From: Pseudomonas rustica
Lineage (GTDB): Bacteria > Pseudomonadota > Gammaproteobacteria > Pseudomonadales > Pseudomonadaceae
Direction: 5' to 3'
DNA length: 64,000 bases
Assembly (NCBI RefSeq): GCF_018336155.1
Contig: NZ_JAGYHF010000017.1
Coordinates: 27,639-91,638, forward strand
Shown: one piece after another, positions 38,185 through 47,700 of the stretch
Layout: every line of letters starts with the position of its first letter
How positions within the stretch are numbered: position 1 is the stretch's first letter
Notes under the pieces: generated by a model
Told to the model about the DNA's origin: nothing
What the model saw: only the letters and a program-made list of their open reading frames with translations
The model's database searches: none
Made by a program: the position numbers and the translations under genes

Positions 38185-38547
38185 TCAAATTTCATACTCG
38201 CGAAACAATACAAAGCGGAAAAAGCAGTACCCGAGCAATAAATTCAGCACGGTAAAGGACGCCACTGTGATCAGCCCGTGCAGCGCGTGAGCATCGCCAA
38301 TCAAGCCGATGCCCACACTCACGCCAGCCATCACACAGATGAACAGCAGATAGCTGAGCAGTGACGTTCCCGTCTCGAAGGTGTAAAGCATGTTCACGTA
38401 CAGCGTGAACGCCGCCGCCACGCAAAACGCAGCGAAGTTACTGGCCGCCTGGGACAAGCCACCGGCACTGCACATGACGAAAAATACCTGCCAGTGGATC
38501 AACGCATCGGCCAGGCCGATGACCATCAATGCTGAAAATCCTTTCAT
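38185..38547 (-). CDS. GtrA-like small membrane protein
   Basis: A 120-residue protein with four predicted helices: MKGFSALMVIGLADALIHW, ASNFAAFCVAAAFTLYVNML, a third near LLSYLLFICVMAGVSVGIGL and a fourth ending LLLGYCFFRFVLF. Layout and motifs fit the GtrA family, linked to flipping or anchoring of polyprenyl-linked sugars. The ATG at 38547 is chosen because AAGGA lies just upstream; another ATG at 38577 lacks such a site. No glycosyltransferase is adjacent. Confidence 0.78.
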   Translation of the reverse strand: MKGFSALMVIGLADALIHWQVFFVMCSAGGLSQAASNFAAFCVAAAFTLYVNMLYTFETGTSLLSYLLFICVMAGVSVGIGLIGDAHALHGLITVASFTVLNLLLGYCFFRFVLFREYEI

Positions 38548-38700
38548 TAGCGTTCCTTGCCATGACTTGACAGGCATTCACGCTAAGTCAGGAATCGAGC
38601 GCGGTCTACTGTCAGAAATTACAGGTAAGGCGCCTCTTTCGACGAGCGGTGCGGGCGCATTACCGCAGCAATCGGTCGTGCGGCGACTCGTTTATAGAAA

Positions 38701-38778
38701 GCAAAAGATCGCAGCCTCCGGCAGCTCCTACAGGAAACACGTTCCAAGGTAGGAGCTGCCGAAGGCTGCGATCTTTTG
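38701..38778. repeat. REP pair (REPIN)
   Basis: Two main-type units, one with CCTCCGGC for CCTTCGGC, inverted and about 18 bases apart, between two minus-strand genes. Confidence 0.9.
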
Positions 38779-38794
38779 TTTCAGAGGCTACGAA

Positions 38795-40216
38795 TCAGGA
38801 AGCCGAACGCGCCACACCTTGTGTGACTTGCGTCGGTTGCAGCTTGAACACGTAGAACAACACGGTCAGCAGCACCAGGAACGCAGGCCCCACATACAGC
38901 GCCACGCGGGTGTCCGGGAAGTACGCCATCAGGCCGACCACCAGCACCAGAAACGCCAGGGCAAAATACGAGCTGACCGGGTACAGCCACATCTTGTACT
39001 TGAGGCCGGCACGTTCGCTGGCGCTCAGGCCTTTGCGGAATTTCAGTTGCGCCAGCAGGATCATCACCCAGGTCCAGATCGCGCCGAAGGTCGCAATCGA
39101 GGTCACCCAGACGAAGACTTTTTCCGGCACCAGATAGTTGAGCATTACGCCCAGGAGCAACACCGCAATCGACAGCAGCAATGCACGACGCGGCACACCG
39201 TTGTTCGACGTCTTGGCGAAACCGGCCGGTGCCTGACCGTTCTGCGCCAGGCTGTAAAGCATGCGCCCGGTGCTGAAGATGCCGCCGTTGCATGACGACA
39301 GCGCCGCGGTGATCACCACGAAGTTAATGATGCCGGCAGCGGTTTTGATGCCCAGACGTTCAAACGTCATCACAAACGGACTGCCCTGGGTGCCGATTTC
39401 ATTCCACGGGTAGATCGACAGGATCACGAACAACGCGCCCACATAGAACAACAGAATCCGCCAGAACACCGAGCCGATCGCGTCGGGAATGGTCTTCTGC
39501 GGGTTCTTCGCTTCACCGGCGGTCAGGCCGATCATCTCGACGCCCAGATAAGCGAACATGACCATTTGCAGGGACATCAATACGCCGGTCACGCCGTTAG
39601 GCATGAAGCCGCCGTGGGCCCACAGATTGGAAATGCCCAGCGCCACGCCGTCATTGCCGAAACCGAAAGCGATGATGCCGACGCCGCCGATGACCATGGC
39701 AATGATGGTGACGATCTTGATCAGCGCGAACCAGAATTCGAATTCACCGAAGGCTTTTACCGCGATCAGGTTGATCGAGCCCATGCTGATCAGCGCCGCG
39801 AGGGCCCAGATCCAGCGCGGTACATCGGGGAACCAGATGCCCATGTACACCGCCACAGCAGTGATTTCGGCGACGCAGGTTACTAGCCACAGGAACCAGT
39901 AATTCCAGCCGGTGAGGAAACCCGCCAATGGGCCGAGGTAGTCTTGCGCATAACGGCTGAACGAGCCGGCGACCGGGTTGTGCACCGCCATTTCGCCGAG
40001 GGCGCGCATGATCACCAGGATCGCCAGGCCGCCAAGAATGTAGGAAATCATGATCGCCGGGCCGGCCATTTCGATGGCCTTGGCCGAACCTAAAAACAGA
40101 CCGACGCCGATACAGGCACCGAGGGCCATCAGGCGAATGTGCCGTTCGCCGAGTTCGCGTTTGAGCGGACCGCCCTGAGCGGTTTCGCCGTGAGGCAGGT
40201 GATTGCCGACTGGCAT
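38795..40216 (-). CDS. Amino-acid permease, ProY-like (APC superfamily)
   Basis: A 473-residue inner-membrane transporter with about 12 helices. RHIRLMALGACIGVGLFLGS is the conserved first helix of the amino-acid transporter family; MRALGEMAVHNPVAGSFSRY and SLQMVMFAYLGVEMIGLTAG follow. It looks closest to E. coli ProY among those I recall. Substrate is probably a neutral amino acid. The start MPVGNHLPHGETAQ is chosen as the first methionine with a fitting distance to RHIRL; a longer start at 40264 is possible. Confidence 0.88.
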   Translation of the reverse strand: MPVGNHLPHGETAQGGPLKRELGERHIRLMALGACIGVGLFLGSAKAIEMAGPAIMISYILGGLAILVIMRALGEMAVHNPVAGSFSRYAQDYLGPLAGFLTGWNYWFLWLVTCVAEITAVAVYMGIWFPDVPRWIWALAALISMGSINLIAVKAFGEFEFWFALIKIVTIIAMVIGGVGIIAFGFGNDGVALGISNLWAHGGFMPNGVTGVLMSLQMVMFAYLGVEMIGLTAGEAKNPQKTIPDAIGSVFWRILLFYVGALFVILSIYPWNEIGTQGSPFVMTFERLGIKTAAGIINFVVITAALSSCNGGIFSTGRMLYSLAQNGQAPAGFAKTSNNGVPRRALLLSIAVLLLGVMLNYLVPEKVFVWVTSIATFGAIWTWVMILLAQLKFRKGLSASERAGLKYKMWLYPVSSYFALAFLVLVVGLMAYFPDTRVALYVGPAFLVLLTVLFYVFKLQPTQVTQGVARSAS

Positions 40217-40364
40217 GGGGTACAACCTCGTCTTGTTATTGGATATGACCACCGAGTGTCGCAACGTCGGCCGGTAAGCCTTGGCTGCCGTGAAACCGCG
40301 TCGGCCTCGTGGGCAAACGCGTCTTGTAGGACAAAACCTGCAAGATCAGCGGGGCGTGCAGTAT

Positions 40365-40389
40365 AAAAAGCCTTGGGCAGGGCTTTTCA
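40365..40389 (-). terminator. Terminator-like hairpin in the permease leader
   Basis: On the minus strand AAAAGCC, an 8-base loop, then GGCTTTTTAT. It lies about 150 bases before the permease start on the same strand, so it could act as an attenuator or end a short transcript. Confidence 0.5.
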
Positions 40390-40589
40390 CTCTATAAACC
40401 ACAACATTCAGCGACAACTCTCGGCAAAAGCCCGGTTTGCGGAGAGGCATTCCCTGCTACACGTAGGAATATTCGCCACCGAAAAAGGCGCCGAGTATTG
40501 CACAGCATTGGTGCATCGTCATGTCCCTGCCTAGGTGCAATTGCTCTTGCGAAGGCTCTAGCGCAGAACTGCTGGAGGGCTCCGCTCTA

Positions 40590-40723
40590 CTTGTGGCGAG
40601 GGAGCTTGCTCCCGCTCGGCTGCGCAGCAGTCGTAAAACCTGCCACCCCGATCATTCAGGCAATCCGGGATTACTGCGTTTGGGCCTGCTGCGCAGTCCA
40701 GCGGGAGCAAGCTCCCTCGCCAC
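40590..40723. repeat. REP pair of the GAGGGAGCTTGCTCCC family
   Basis: GTGGCGAGGGAGCTTGCTCC ... GCTGCGCAGCAG, and then the inverted partner CTGCTGCGCAG ... GGAGCAAGCTCCCTCGCCAC, enclosing about 50 bases. This family is found once in the window, 120 bases upstream of the RAYT gene. Confidence 0.88.
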
Positions 40724-40845
40724 AGGGTTTGCTGTGTTCAGGTGTTGCTGCGTGAAATGGGGAAACGTCCGACAGCCTTCCCAGCTTCATGTAGGAAGGT
40801 GAGCAACTAGCTTGAAAGGAGATCAATCAAACAGGACGCAATGGA

Positions 40846-41304
40846 ATGCGCAAACAGTTGAACTCGCATCGACTCCGCCACGGGCGTTGCTCTGAATCGG
40901 GGCGTGCTTACCTGATTACCGCAGTGGTACATGGACGGGCAAAGATCTTCAGTGATTGGCAGATCGGACGCCTATTGGTAAGGGAGATTCAGCAAACTCA
41001 TGAGAAAGGCTGGGTCAACTCGATCGCCTGGGTAGTGATGCCGGATCATATTCATTGGCTGGTTCAACTCGAAGGCTGCGGTATGGAACAGCTGATGCAA
41101 GTCATCAAATCCCGCAGCACGCTCACCATAAATCGCAAATTGAACCGGCAAGGCGCATTCTGGCAAACCGGCTATCACGACCGCGCTATCCGCGATGGTG
41201 AGGATTTGCGTCCCTTCGCCCGCTACATTGTCGCCAATCCTTTGCGGGCCGGTTTGGTAAAGAAAATCGGTGACTACCCTCTCTGGGATGCCTGCTGGCT
41301 ATGA
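40846..41304 (+). CDS. REP-associated tyrosine transposase (RAYT, Y1 type)
   Basis: A 152-residue single-domain Y1/HUH transposase of the TnpA-REP type. The metal-binding HUH motif reads MPDHIHWLV, the likely catalytic tyrosine lies in FWQTGYHDRAI, and PFARYIVANPLRAGLV is the conserved RAYT end. RAYTs are single-copy, vertically inherited genes flanked by REPs, which they are thought to spread. The REP pair next to it upstream (GAGGGAGCTTGCTCCC type) is its best candidate substrate. No inverted repeat end was seen downstream. The ATG at 40846 is used; the ATG at 40841 is out of frame. Confidence 0.93.
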   Translation: MRKQLNSHRLRHGRCSESGRAYLITAVVHGRAKIFSDWQIGRLLVREIQQTHEKGWVNSIAWVVMPDHIHWLVQLEGCGMEQLMQVIKSRSTLTINRKLNRQGAFWQTGYHDRAIRDGEDLRPFARYIVANPLRAGLVKKIGDYPLWDACWL

Positions 41305-41473
41305 CTTGCACTACACCACAGATAATTTGTCAGACCATTGAACAGGCTCTAGCAACAAGATCCGCAATGTTTCCAGATTTGTTCAGCACTTTCCCCCACC
41401 CCAACCCCTCACAATTTTTTCACCACTGCCAACCACCGTCTAAGCTTCAAACAAGTCCGATCAATCTGCGTGA

Positions 41474-44400
41474 ATGGATCAATCGACTATGGGCGCTTTG
41501 TGGCAAACCGATTCGAGTAAATCTGTGGTTCCGACTGAGAGTGTGGATCAAGCGCCTGTCCCCGAAAAACCACGCCGTCCCCGGCATGGCTGGAAGGCTT
41601 TCTGGTTATTACTGCTGATTATTGCAATCGTGGTGGGAATGGCTGCGGCCAAGGAAATGCGCACTTCGCGTTTCCAGTCGAGTGAACTGAGCAAATTCGC
41701 CGCCTCGCTGACCTACAAACTGGAACCGGGCCCCAGTGAAGCGATTCACTACCCCGGCAACGGCCCTTTCGATTTGCGCCTGGGTTACAGCGCCCTCGAT
41801 GAATTCCTGCCGCGTCTGCTCAAGCGTAATTACGTGATCACCGAGCAGACCCGCTTCTCCCCCGCCCTGCTCAGCTACACCGGCAAGGGCCTGTTCGTGC
41901 CCTATTCGGAAAAGATTCAGGCCGGCCTGACCATCACCGATTGCCGCGCTGCGCCGCTGTACAAATACAACTATCCGCAACAGCTCTACTCGAACTTCGC
42001 GGCGATCCCGCCGGTGGTGGTCAGCAGTCTGTTGTTTATTGAAAACCGCTTTCTGCTCGACCCCAAACAACCCCGGGCCAACCCGGCGGTGGACTGGCCG
42101 CGCTTCGGCATGGCGGCGTGGTCGCAAGTGGCGAAGTTGCTGCACCTGCCCGGCCAGTCAGCCGGCGGCAGCACCCTGGCCACGCAACTGGAAAAATATC
42201 GGCACTCGCCGGATGGCCTGACCGTGTCGGGCGCCGAGAAGATCCGCCAGATGATTTCCGCCAGCGTGCGCGCCTATCAGGACGGCCCGGACACCTTGGG
42301 TTCTCGGCAGAACATCGTCCGCGATTACCTCAACAGTGTGCCGCTGTCGGCAGTCCCGGGGCACGGTGAAGTGCACGGCATGGCCGAAGGCTTGCGCGTC
42401 TGGTACGGCAGCGATTTCAACAAGGCCAACGAACAACTGAACAGCCCGGCCACCGACCCGAAAACCATGGCCGACAAAGGTCTGGCCCTGCGTGAAATGC
42501 TCTCGCTGATGATCGCCCAGCGCCGTCCTTCGCACTACTTGACCAAGGGCCGCGAAGAACTCGCCGACCTCACCGACAGTCACCTGCGTCTGCTGAAACA
42601 GAACGGCGTGATCGACAGCGCACTGGCCGATGCCGCACTCGCCAGCAAGGTCACCTATCGCGACTGGCAGACCCAGCCGACCATTCAGCCAATCGAAACC
42701 AACAAAGGCATCAGCGTCGCCCGCAGCCGCTTGGCGAGCATGCTCAACCGTCCGCTGTACGACCTCGATCGCCTTGACCTCTCGGCCACCAGCACCCTGC
42801 AAGGCGACCTGCAAATGCAGGCCACCGAGTACCTGAAAAAACTCGCCGACCCGGCCTTCGCCGCCGAAATCGGCCTGATGGGTGAACGCCTGCTGACGCC
42901 CACCAGCACCACCCAGGTTCGCTACAGCTTCACACTGTTCGAGCTGACCCCGGACGGCTCGCGCGTGCGCATCCAGACCGACAGCACCGATCAGCCCTTC
43001 GACATTAATGAAGGCAGCAAACTCGAACTCGGCTCCACGGCGAAAATGCGCGTGCTGACCACTTACCTGCAAATCATCTCCGAGCTGCACGACAAATACG
43101 CGGGCATGTCGGTACCGGAACTGAAGAAAGTCGAGGTGCCGGATCAGGATCGCCTGAGCCGCTGGGTCATCGATTATCTGGTGCAGAACAAGGATCGCGA
43201 TCTGTCGAAAATGCTCGGCGCCGCGCTCGATCGCAAATACTCGGCGAGCCCCGGGGAGGCGTTTTTTACCGGTGGCGGTCTGCATGTGTTCCATAACTTT
43301 CGCAAGGAAGACAATGGCCGCCTGCCGACCCTGCGCGATGCATTGCGCGAGTCGATCAACCTGCCGTTCATTCGCCTGATGCGCGATGTGGTGCGCTACG
43401 TCACCTACTCCGGCCCGAACAGCAGCGCCGAATTGCTCAAGGACGATCGCGACCCACGGCGTCAGGAATACCTGGCCAATTTCGCCGACCGCGAAGGCAC
43501 CGCATTCCAGCTCAAGTTCTGGAAAAAGTACAAAAACAAGGACACCCAGGCGCGCCTCGAAACCTTCCTCGACAGCATGCGCCCGACTCCGATCCGCATG
43601 GCCGCCGTGCACCGTTATCTATTGCCGGACGCCAGTCAGGAAGACTTCAACACTTTCGTGCGCGCGCACCTCAAAGGCGCCAAGCTCAACGAAAAACTCA
43701 CCGACGATCGATTGATTCGCCTCTACGATTCCTACGGCCCGGGCAGCTATGATTTGCCCGATCAGGGCTTCATCGCCAAGGTGCACCCGCTGGATCTGTG
43801 GATGATGGGTTACCTGCTGCACAACCCGGACGCGACTTTCAGCCAGATCGTCAAAGCCAGCCAGTTCGAGCGTCAGGAAGTCTACAGCTGGCTGTTTAAG
43901 AGCAAACACAAAGGCGCGCGCGACAGCCGCATTCGCACCATGCTCGAAATCGAAGCGTTCCTTGAAATTCACCAGCGCTGGCAGAAAGTCGGCTACCCGT
44001 TCGACCACTTGGTGCCGTCGCTGGCGACCGCGATCGGCAGTTCCGGCGACCGTCCTGCGGCGCTGGCCGAGTTGATCGGCACCATCCTCAACGACGGCGT
44101 GCGCATGCCGACTTTGCGCATCGACAGCCTGCATTTCGCCGCCGGCACGCCGTACGAAACCCTCGTGACCAACGACCCTCACGTCGGTAAACGAGTGATG
44201 CCATCCGAAGTCGCCACGGCCATGCGCGAGGCGCTCTCGCAAGTGGTCGACTCCGGCACCGCCAAACGGGTTTCCGGCAGTTTCAAAACCGCCGACGGTA
44301 CGCCGTTGGTCATGGGCGGCAAGACCGGCACCGGTGATAACCGCATCGAAGCCATCGGCTCGGGTGGGCGGATTCTCAGCTCGAAATCGATCAACCGCAC

Positions 44401-44602
44401 CGCGACCTTCGTGTTCTACATCGGCGACCATCATTTCGGCACGCTGACGGCGTTTGTGCCGGGCCGTTCGGCGGAGAACTTCAAGTTCACCTCGGCACTG
44501 CCCGTGCAGGTGCTCAAAGGCATGGCGCCGATTCTGTCGCCGTATCTGCAGCCTGACTCCCACACCCGCTGCGAGGTGCCTGTCGTCGCCCAGCGCAATT
44601 GA
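41474..44602 (+). CDS. Bifunctional transglycosylase/transpeptidase (class A PBP-like)
   Basis: A 1042-residue inner-membrane protein that should polymerise and cross-link peptidoglycan. A single helix lies near residues 43-60 (WLLLLIIAIVVGMAAA). The glycosyltransferase 51 domain has Glu190 in FIENRFLLD, NPAVDWPR, and GGSTLATQLEKYR. The transpeptidase triad reads STAK with Ser521, SIN near Ser627 (RESINLPF) and KTG at Lys950 (GGKTGTGDN). It is longer than usual PBP1a/1b and its GT51 motif differs from EDxxFxxHxG. It follows RAYT and precedes the NEL effector by 114 bases. Confidence 0.9.
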   Translation: MDQSTMGALWQTDSSKSVVPTESVDQAPVPEKPRRPRHGWKAFWLLLLIIAIVVGMAAAKEMRTSRFQSSELSKFAASLTYKLEPGPSEAIHYPGNGPFDLRLGYSALDEFLPRLLKRNYVITEQTRFSPALLSYTGKGLFVPYSEKIQAGLTITDCRAAPLYKYNYPQQLYSNFAAIPPVVVSSLLFIENRFLLDPKQPRANPAVDWPRFGMAAWSQVAKLLHLPGQSAGGSTLATQLEKYRHSPDGLTVSGAEKIRQMISASVRAYQDGPDTLGSRQNIVRDYLNSVPLSAVPGHGEVHGMAEGLRVWYGSDFNKANEQLNSPATDPKTMADKGLALREMLSLMIAQRRPSHYLTKGREELADLTDSHLRLLKQNGVIDSALADAALASKVTYRDWQTQPTIQPIETNKGISVARSRLASMLNRPLYDLDRLDLSATSTLQGDLQMQATEYLKKLADPAFAAEIGLMGERLLTPTSTTQVRYSFTLFELTPDGSRVRIQTDSTDQPFDINEGSKLELGSTAKMRVLTTYLQIISELHDKYAGMSVPELKKVEVPDQDRLSRWVIDYLVQNKDRDLSKMLGAALDRKYSASPGEAFFTGGGLHVFHNFRKEDNGRLPTLRDALRESINLPFIRLMRDVVRYVTYSGPNSSAELLKDDRDPRRQEYLANFADREGTAFQLKFWKKYKNKDTQARLETFLDSMRPTPIRMAAVHRYLLPDASQEDFNTFVRAHLKGAKLNEKLTDDRLIRLYDSYGPGSYDLPDQGFIAKVHPLDLWMMGYLLHNPDATFSQIVKASQFERQEVYSWLFKSKHKGARDSRIRTMLEIEAFLEIHQRWQKVGYPFDHLVPSLATAIGSSGDRPAALAELIGTILNDGVRMPTLRIDSLHFAAGTPYETLVTNDPHVGKRVMPSEVATAMREALSQVVDSGTAKRVSGSFKTADGTPLVMGGKTGTGDNRIEAIGSGGRILSSKSINRTATFVFYIGDHHFGTLTAFVPGRSAENFKFTSALPVQVLKGMAPILSPYLQPDSHTRCEVPVVAQRN

Positions 44603-44716
44603 AATATTCGGTAAATCCCGCAAACACTGCGATACACAAACGATAACTATGTATCGCATGCCCCCCTGAGCAGCCGCGCAAACTGACATCCTTTCTACGC
44701 CAAAAGGATTTTGCGC

Positions 44717-47700
44717 ATGTCTGATTCCCGTGCTCGGGGTATTCACTTCGAGACCTTGAAAAAGGCCATTCCCCACGTGCTGATCAAGGCCTCGGCAAAA
44801 CGCCGGGCCGAACTGCGCGAGATCCGGCCGATACTGCCGGTCTGGTTCGCCAAGGCTTCCACCGATAAGCAAACCCTGCTCAAGCCCGCCATCGAAGCCT
44901 TGCACCTGCGACAAAACGAACGGGACGCCCTGTTCGACAAAATCCAGAGCATCGAAACATTTGCCAAAAAACTGCTTGAACCGGAGCTGCACAAACTCGA
45001 CCCGGGGCTGGATGCCGACGACACCTGGTTACGCCTGTACGCGCCGAAAAGCCTCGGCATTTTCGGCCTCAAAAGCGAGGCGTTGACGGTCAAGACCTTG
45101 TCACTGTTGCAAGCAGCTTTGCATAACTTTGAATACGACGAGACCCGGCCGGGCTTCTACGAGCCGAACTCCTGTTTCATCACTCGACCGGACACCAACG
45201 GTCATTTCGAACAGATCAATACGCCGGTGAGTGTCGACGTGTTCGCCCGTCTGTGCCGGCGTCTGAATATCGGCGAGCAATACCAGCGCTACCTGAAGGA
45301 TTTTCTGCGCCCGCCCGGCAACCGCCTCGTCGAAAACCTGCTGCGGCAGATCAACGGCGCTTACTACAAACAATCCCTGCAGACCGCAGCCTCTCTGGCG
45401 CTGATCAAAAAGGACATCGGTCAGGCCGAATACAATCAGTTGATGAAAGTCGTCAAGGGTGACAGCGTCGTCATGGACGGCAAAAAACAACTGCGCTTTT
45501 GCGGCTTGAGCATCATGGGATTGCGCCTGACCGATTGCGTGTTGTTCATTCCGTGCGAGTTACATCGCTACAGCACCGGGTCGATAATCGCCTGGATCCC
45601 CGGTGACCCCGAACATCCAGTCAAACGCTGCGCCAGCTTCGAGGCGTTCCAACAGGAACTGACCCGCCAACTGACCGCCCGCGCCAGCAACATCGGCACC
45701 GATGCCGGCTCGCCAACGTCGTATCAACTGTTCTTTAGCCGCTTCGTTGCGCAGAAGGACAGGCCGTATTACTTCAGACGCTTTAACGAGGCCGTCAACG
45801 ATGGCCCGCCACGGACTTTTGTCGAGAAATGGCGCCATCACGAGCTGGTACAACTGGGCGAACGACTGGTGTTGCACGTAGACATTCCGCCACCGCGCGA
45901 ATTCGGAGTTCGTCAGGATCCGCTGGAGTCGCCGAACTTCCACATCAGCGACTGCACCTTTACGGGCAAAGGCCCTTGGGAGGACTTCGAACTGTGGCCG
46001 GTGTTGCATGAAACCGCCCTCGATCAAATGATCAGCGACGCCAGAGTCCTTGCTGTACCCAACGCGGATGAGGACGCGAAAGCGCGCTCCGAACGCTGGG
46101 CCAATTATCTGAATATCGGCTTTATCGCCCTCGGCGCCTTTGCCCTGGTGGTACCCGGGCTGGGCGAATTGATGCTGGTTGTCACGGCCGGGCAGTTGCT
46201 CTACGAAACACTCGAAGGTGCGGTGGAGTGGAGTGAGGGTGATCGGCAAGCCGCGTGGATGCATTTCAGCGACGTCATTGAAAATCTCGCGATGGGCGTT
46301 GCGCTCGCACCGGTTTTCCACTTCACCGTTTCACCGTTTATTGAGAGTCTGAAAGCGGTTCGGCTGCCAAACGGTAAGACCAGGCTGTGGAAACCGGATC
46401 TTGAGCCTTATCGATATAAAGGTGCCGTGCCGCAGGATTTGCCGCATAACGGCCAAGGCTTGTATCAACACAACGGCAAAAACCTGCTGCGCCTGGACGA
46501 ACATCATTACGAATTGTCCCGACAAGCGACGACCGGTGCGCTGACTGTGCGTCATCCCACGCGGCCGGACGGCTTTGAAGTATCGGTCAGAGATAACGGT
46601 GCCGGTAGTTATGTACTCGACGGTGAAGAACCAAGGCACTGGGATGACGCGACTCTGATGCGCCGAATCGGGCACACGGTTCAATCCTTCAGTGACCCGC
46701 AAGAGCTGGAACTGATCCGGCAAACCAGCGGCACCTCGCCTGGCGTTTTGCGTCGCATGTATCGCGACAATGCAGGACTGCCGCCCCTGCTCGCGGACAC
46801 CGTGCAACGCTTCAAGATCGAACGCGATGTGCGCGGATTTGTTGAACAGGTCACCAGTACCGATCCGTCGCTGCAGGCCTTGGCACGCCGCGACCCGGCC
46901 AGTCAGTTGCAGATCATCGAAGCGCAAGGGCTATGGCCCGCCGGTGTGCCATTGCGGGTCAACGACAGTCGTGGCCTCACGCTGTGGGAATCGTCAGCGG
47001 CGAAAACCGTTCAAGGAAGAAAACTGGTCGTTCAGTTGAGCGACCAGCAAATCGCCAACGGTGAAGGATTGAGCATTGTCATGGACACGCTGAACCACCA
47101 CGGCACGCCGTTGGCGGTCGACAATGAAGCAATCTTGCAAGCACGCATCGCCCGCGCTGCCAGATCTTCACGCAAGGCACTGTTCGATCAGCGTTACCAG
47201 CATGAGCGAAGCCCCGCCAGCCCGGCCAGACAACAACTCGAACAGTCATTTTCGCAACTGCCGGCGACAGTGGCCGAGTCCTTGCTCGGCCATGCAACTC
47301 CCGCTGAGCTGGACTTGATGGATCAACATCAACACCTGCCGTTGCGCCTGAAACACCTCGCCCGTGAACTGCAATTTGAAACCGCTACCCGCCATGCCTG
47401 GCAAGGCTTTCATCACGATTGGCTGGCAACCACCGACACCGAACGTCTGGCGCTCAACGCTCTGCGCCTCCACAGCGATGCGATGGCTGAACTGCGTATC
47501 GAGGTTCGCCAACAGTCGCCGCAGGGCACATTGATTTGCAGCGTGGGTGCCGAGGACGCGGCCACTGTTCGCACATTGGTCAAAGATCACCACTTCAAAT
47601 ACCTGGCCCATGACGTCCAGGGTCAGCCCCTGCAGGAACAAGCGGGCGACCTGTTTCAAGCGATCCTGACTGCATTGCCCGCTCGACAGCGCCAGGCATT

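Larger units (their letters stand above)
40217..40845. promoter_or_regulatory. Intergenic region between proY-like gene and RAYT
   Basis: A 629-base gap between divergent genes. It contains a terminator-like hairpin (40365-40389) in the leader of the permease gene and a GAGGGAGCTTGCTCCC repeat pair (40590-40723). No gene is supported; short frames at 40498-40802 cross the repeat. Confidence 0.5.

Noticed and set aside
40498..40802. Two small frames upstream of the RAYT gene
   Set aside because: Both are translations of the repeat pair and its loop.
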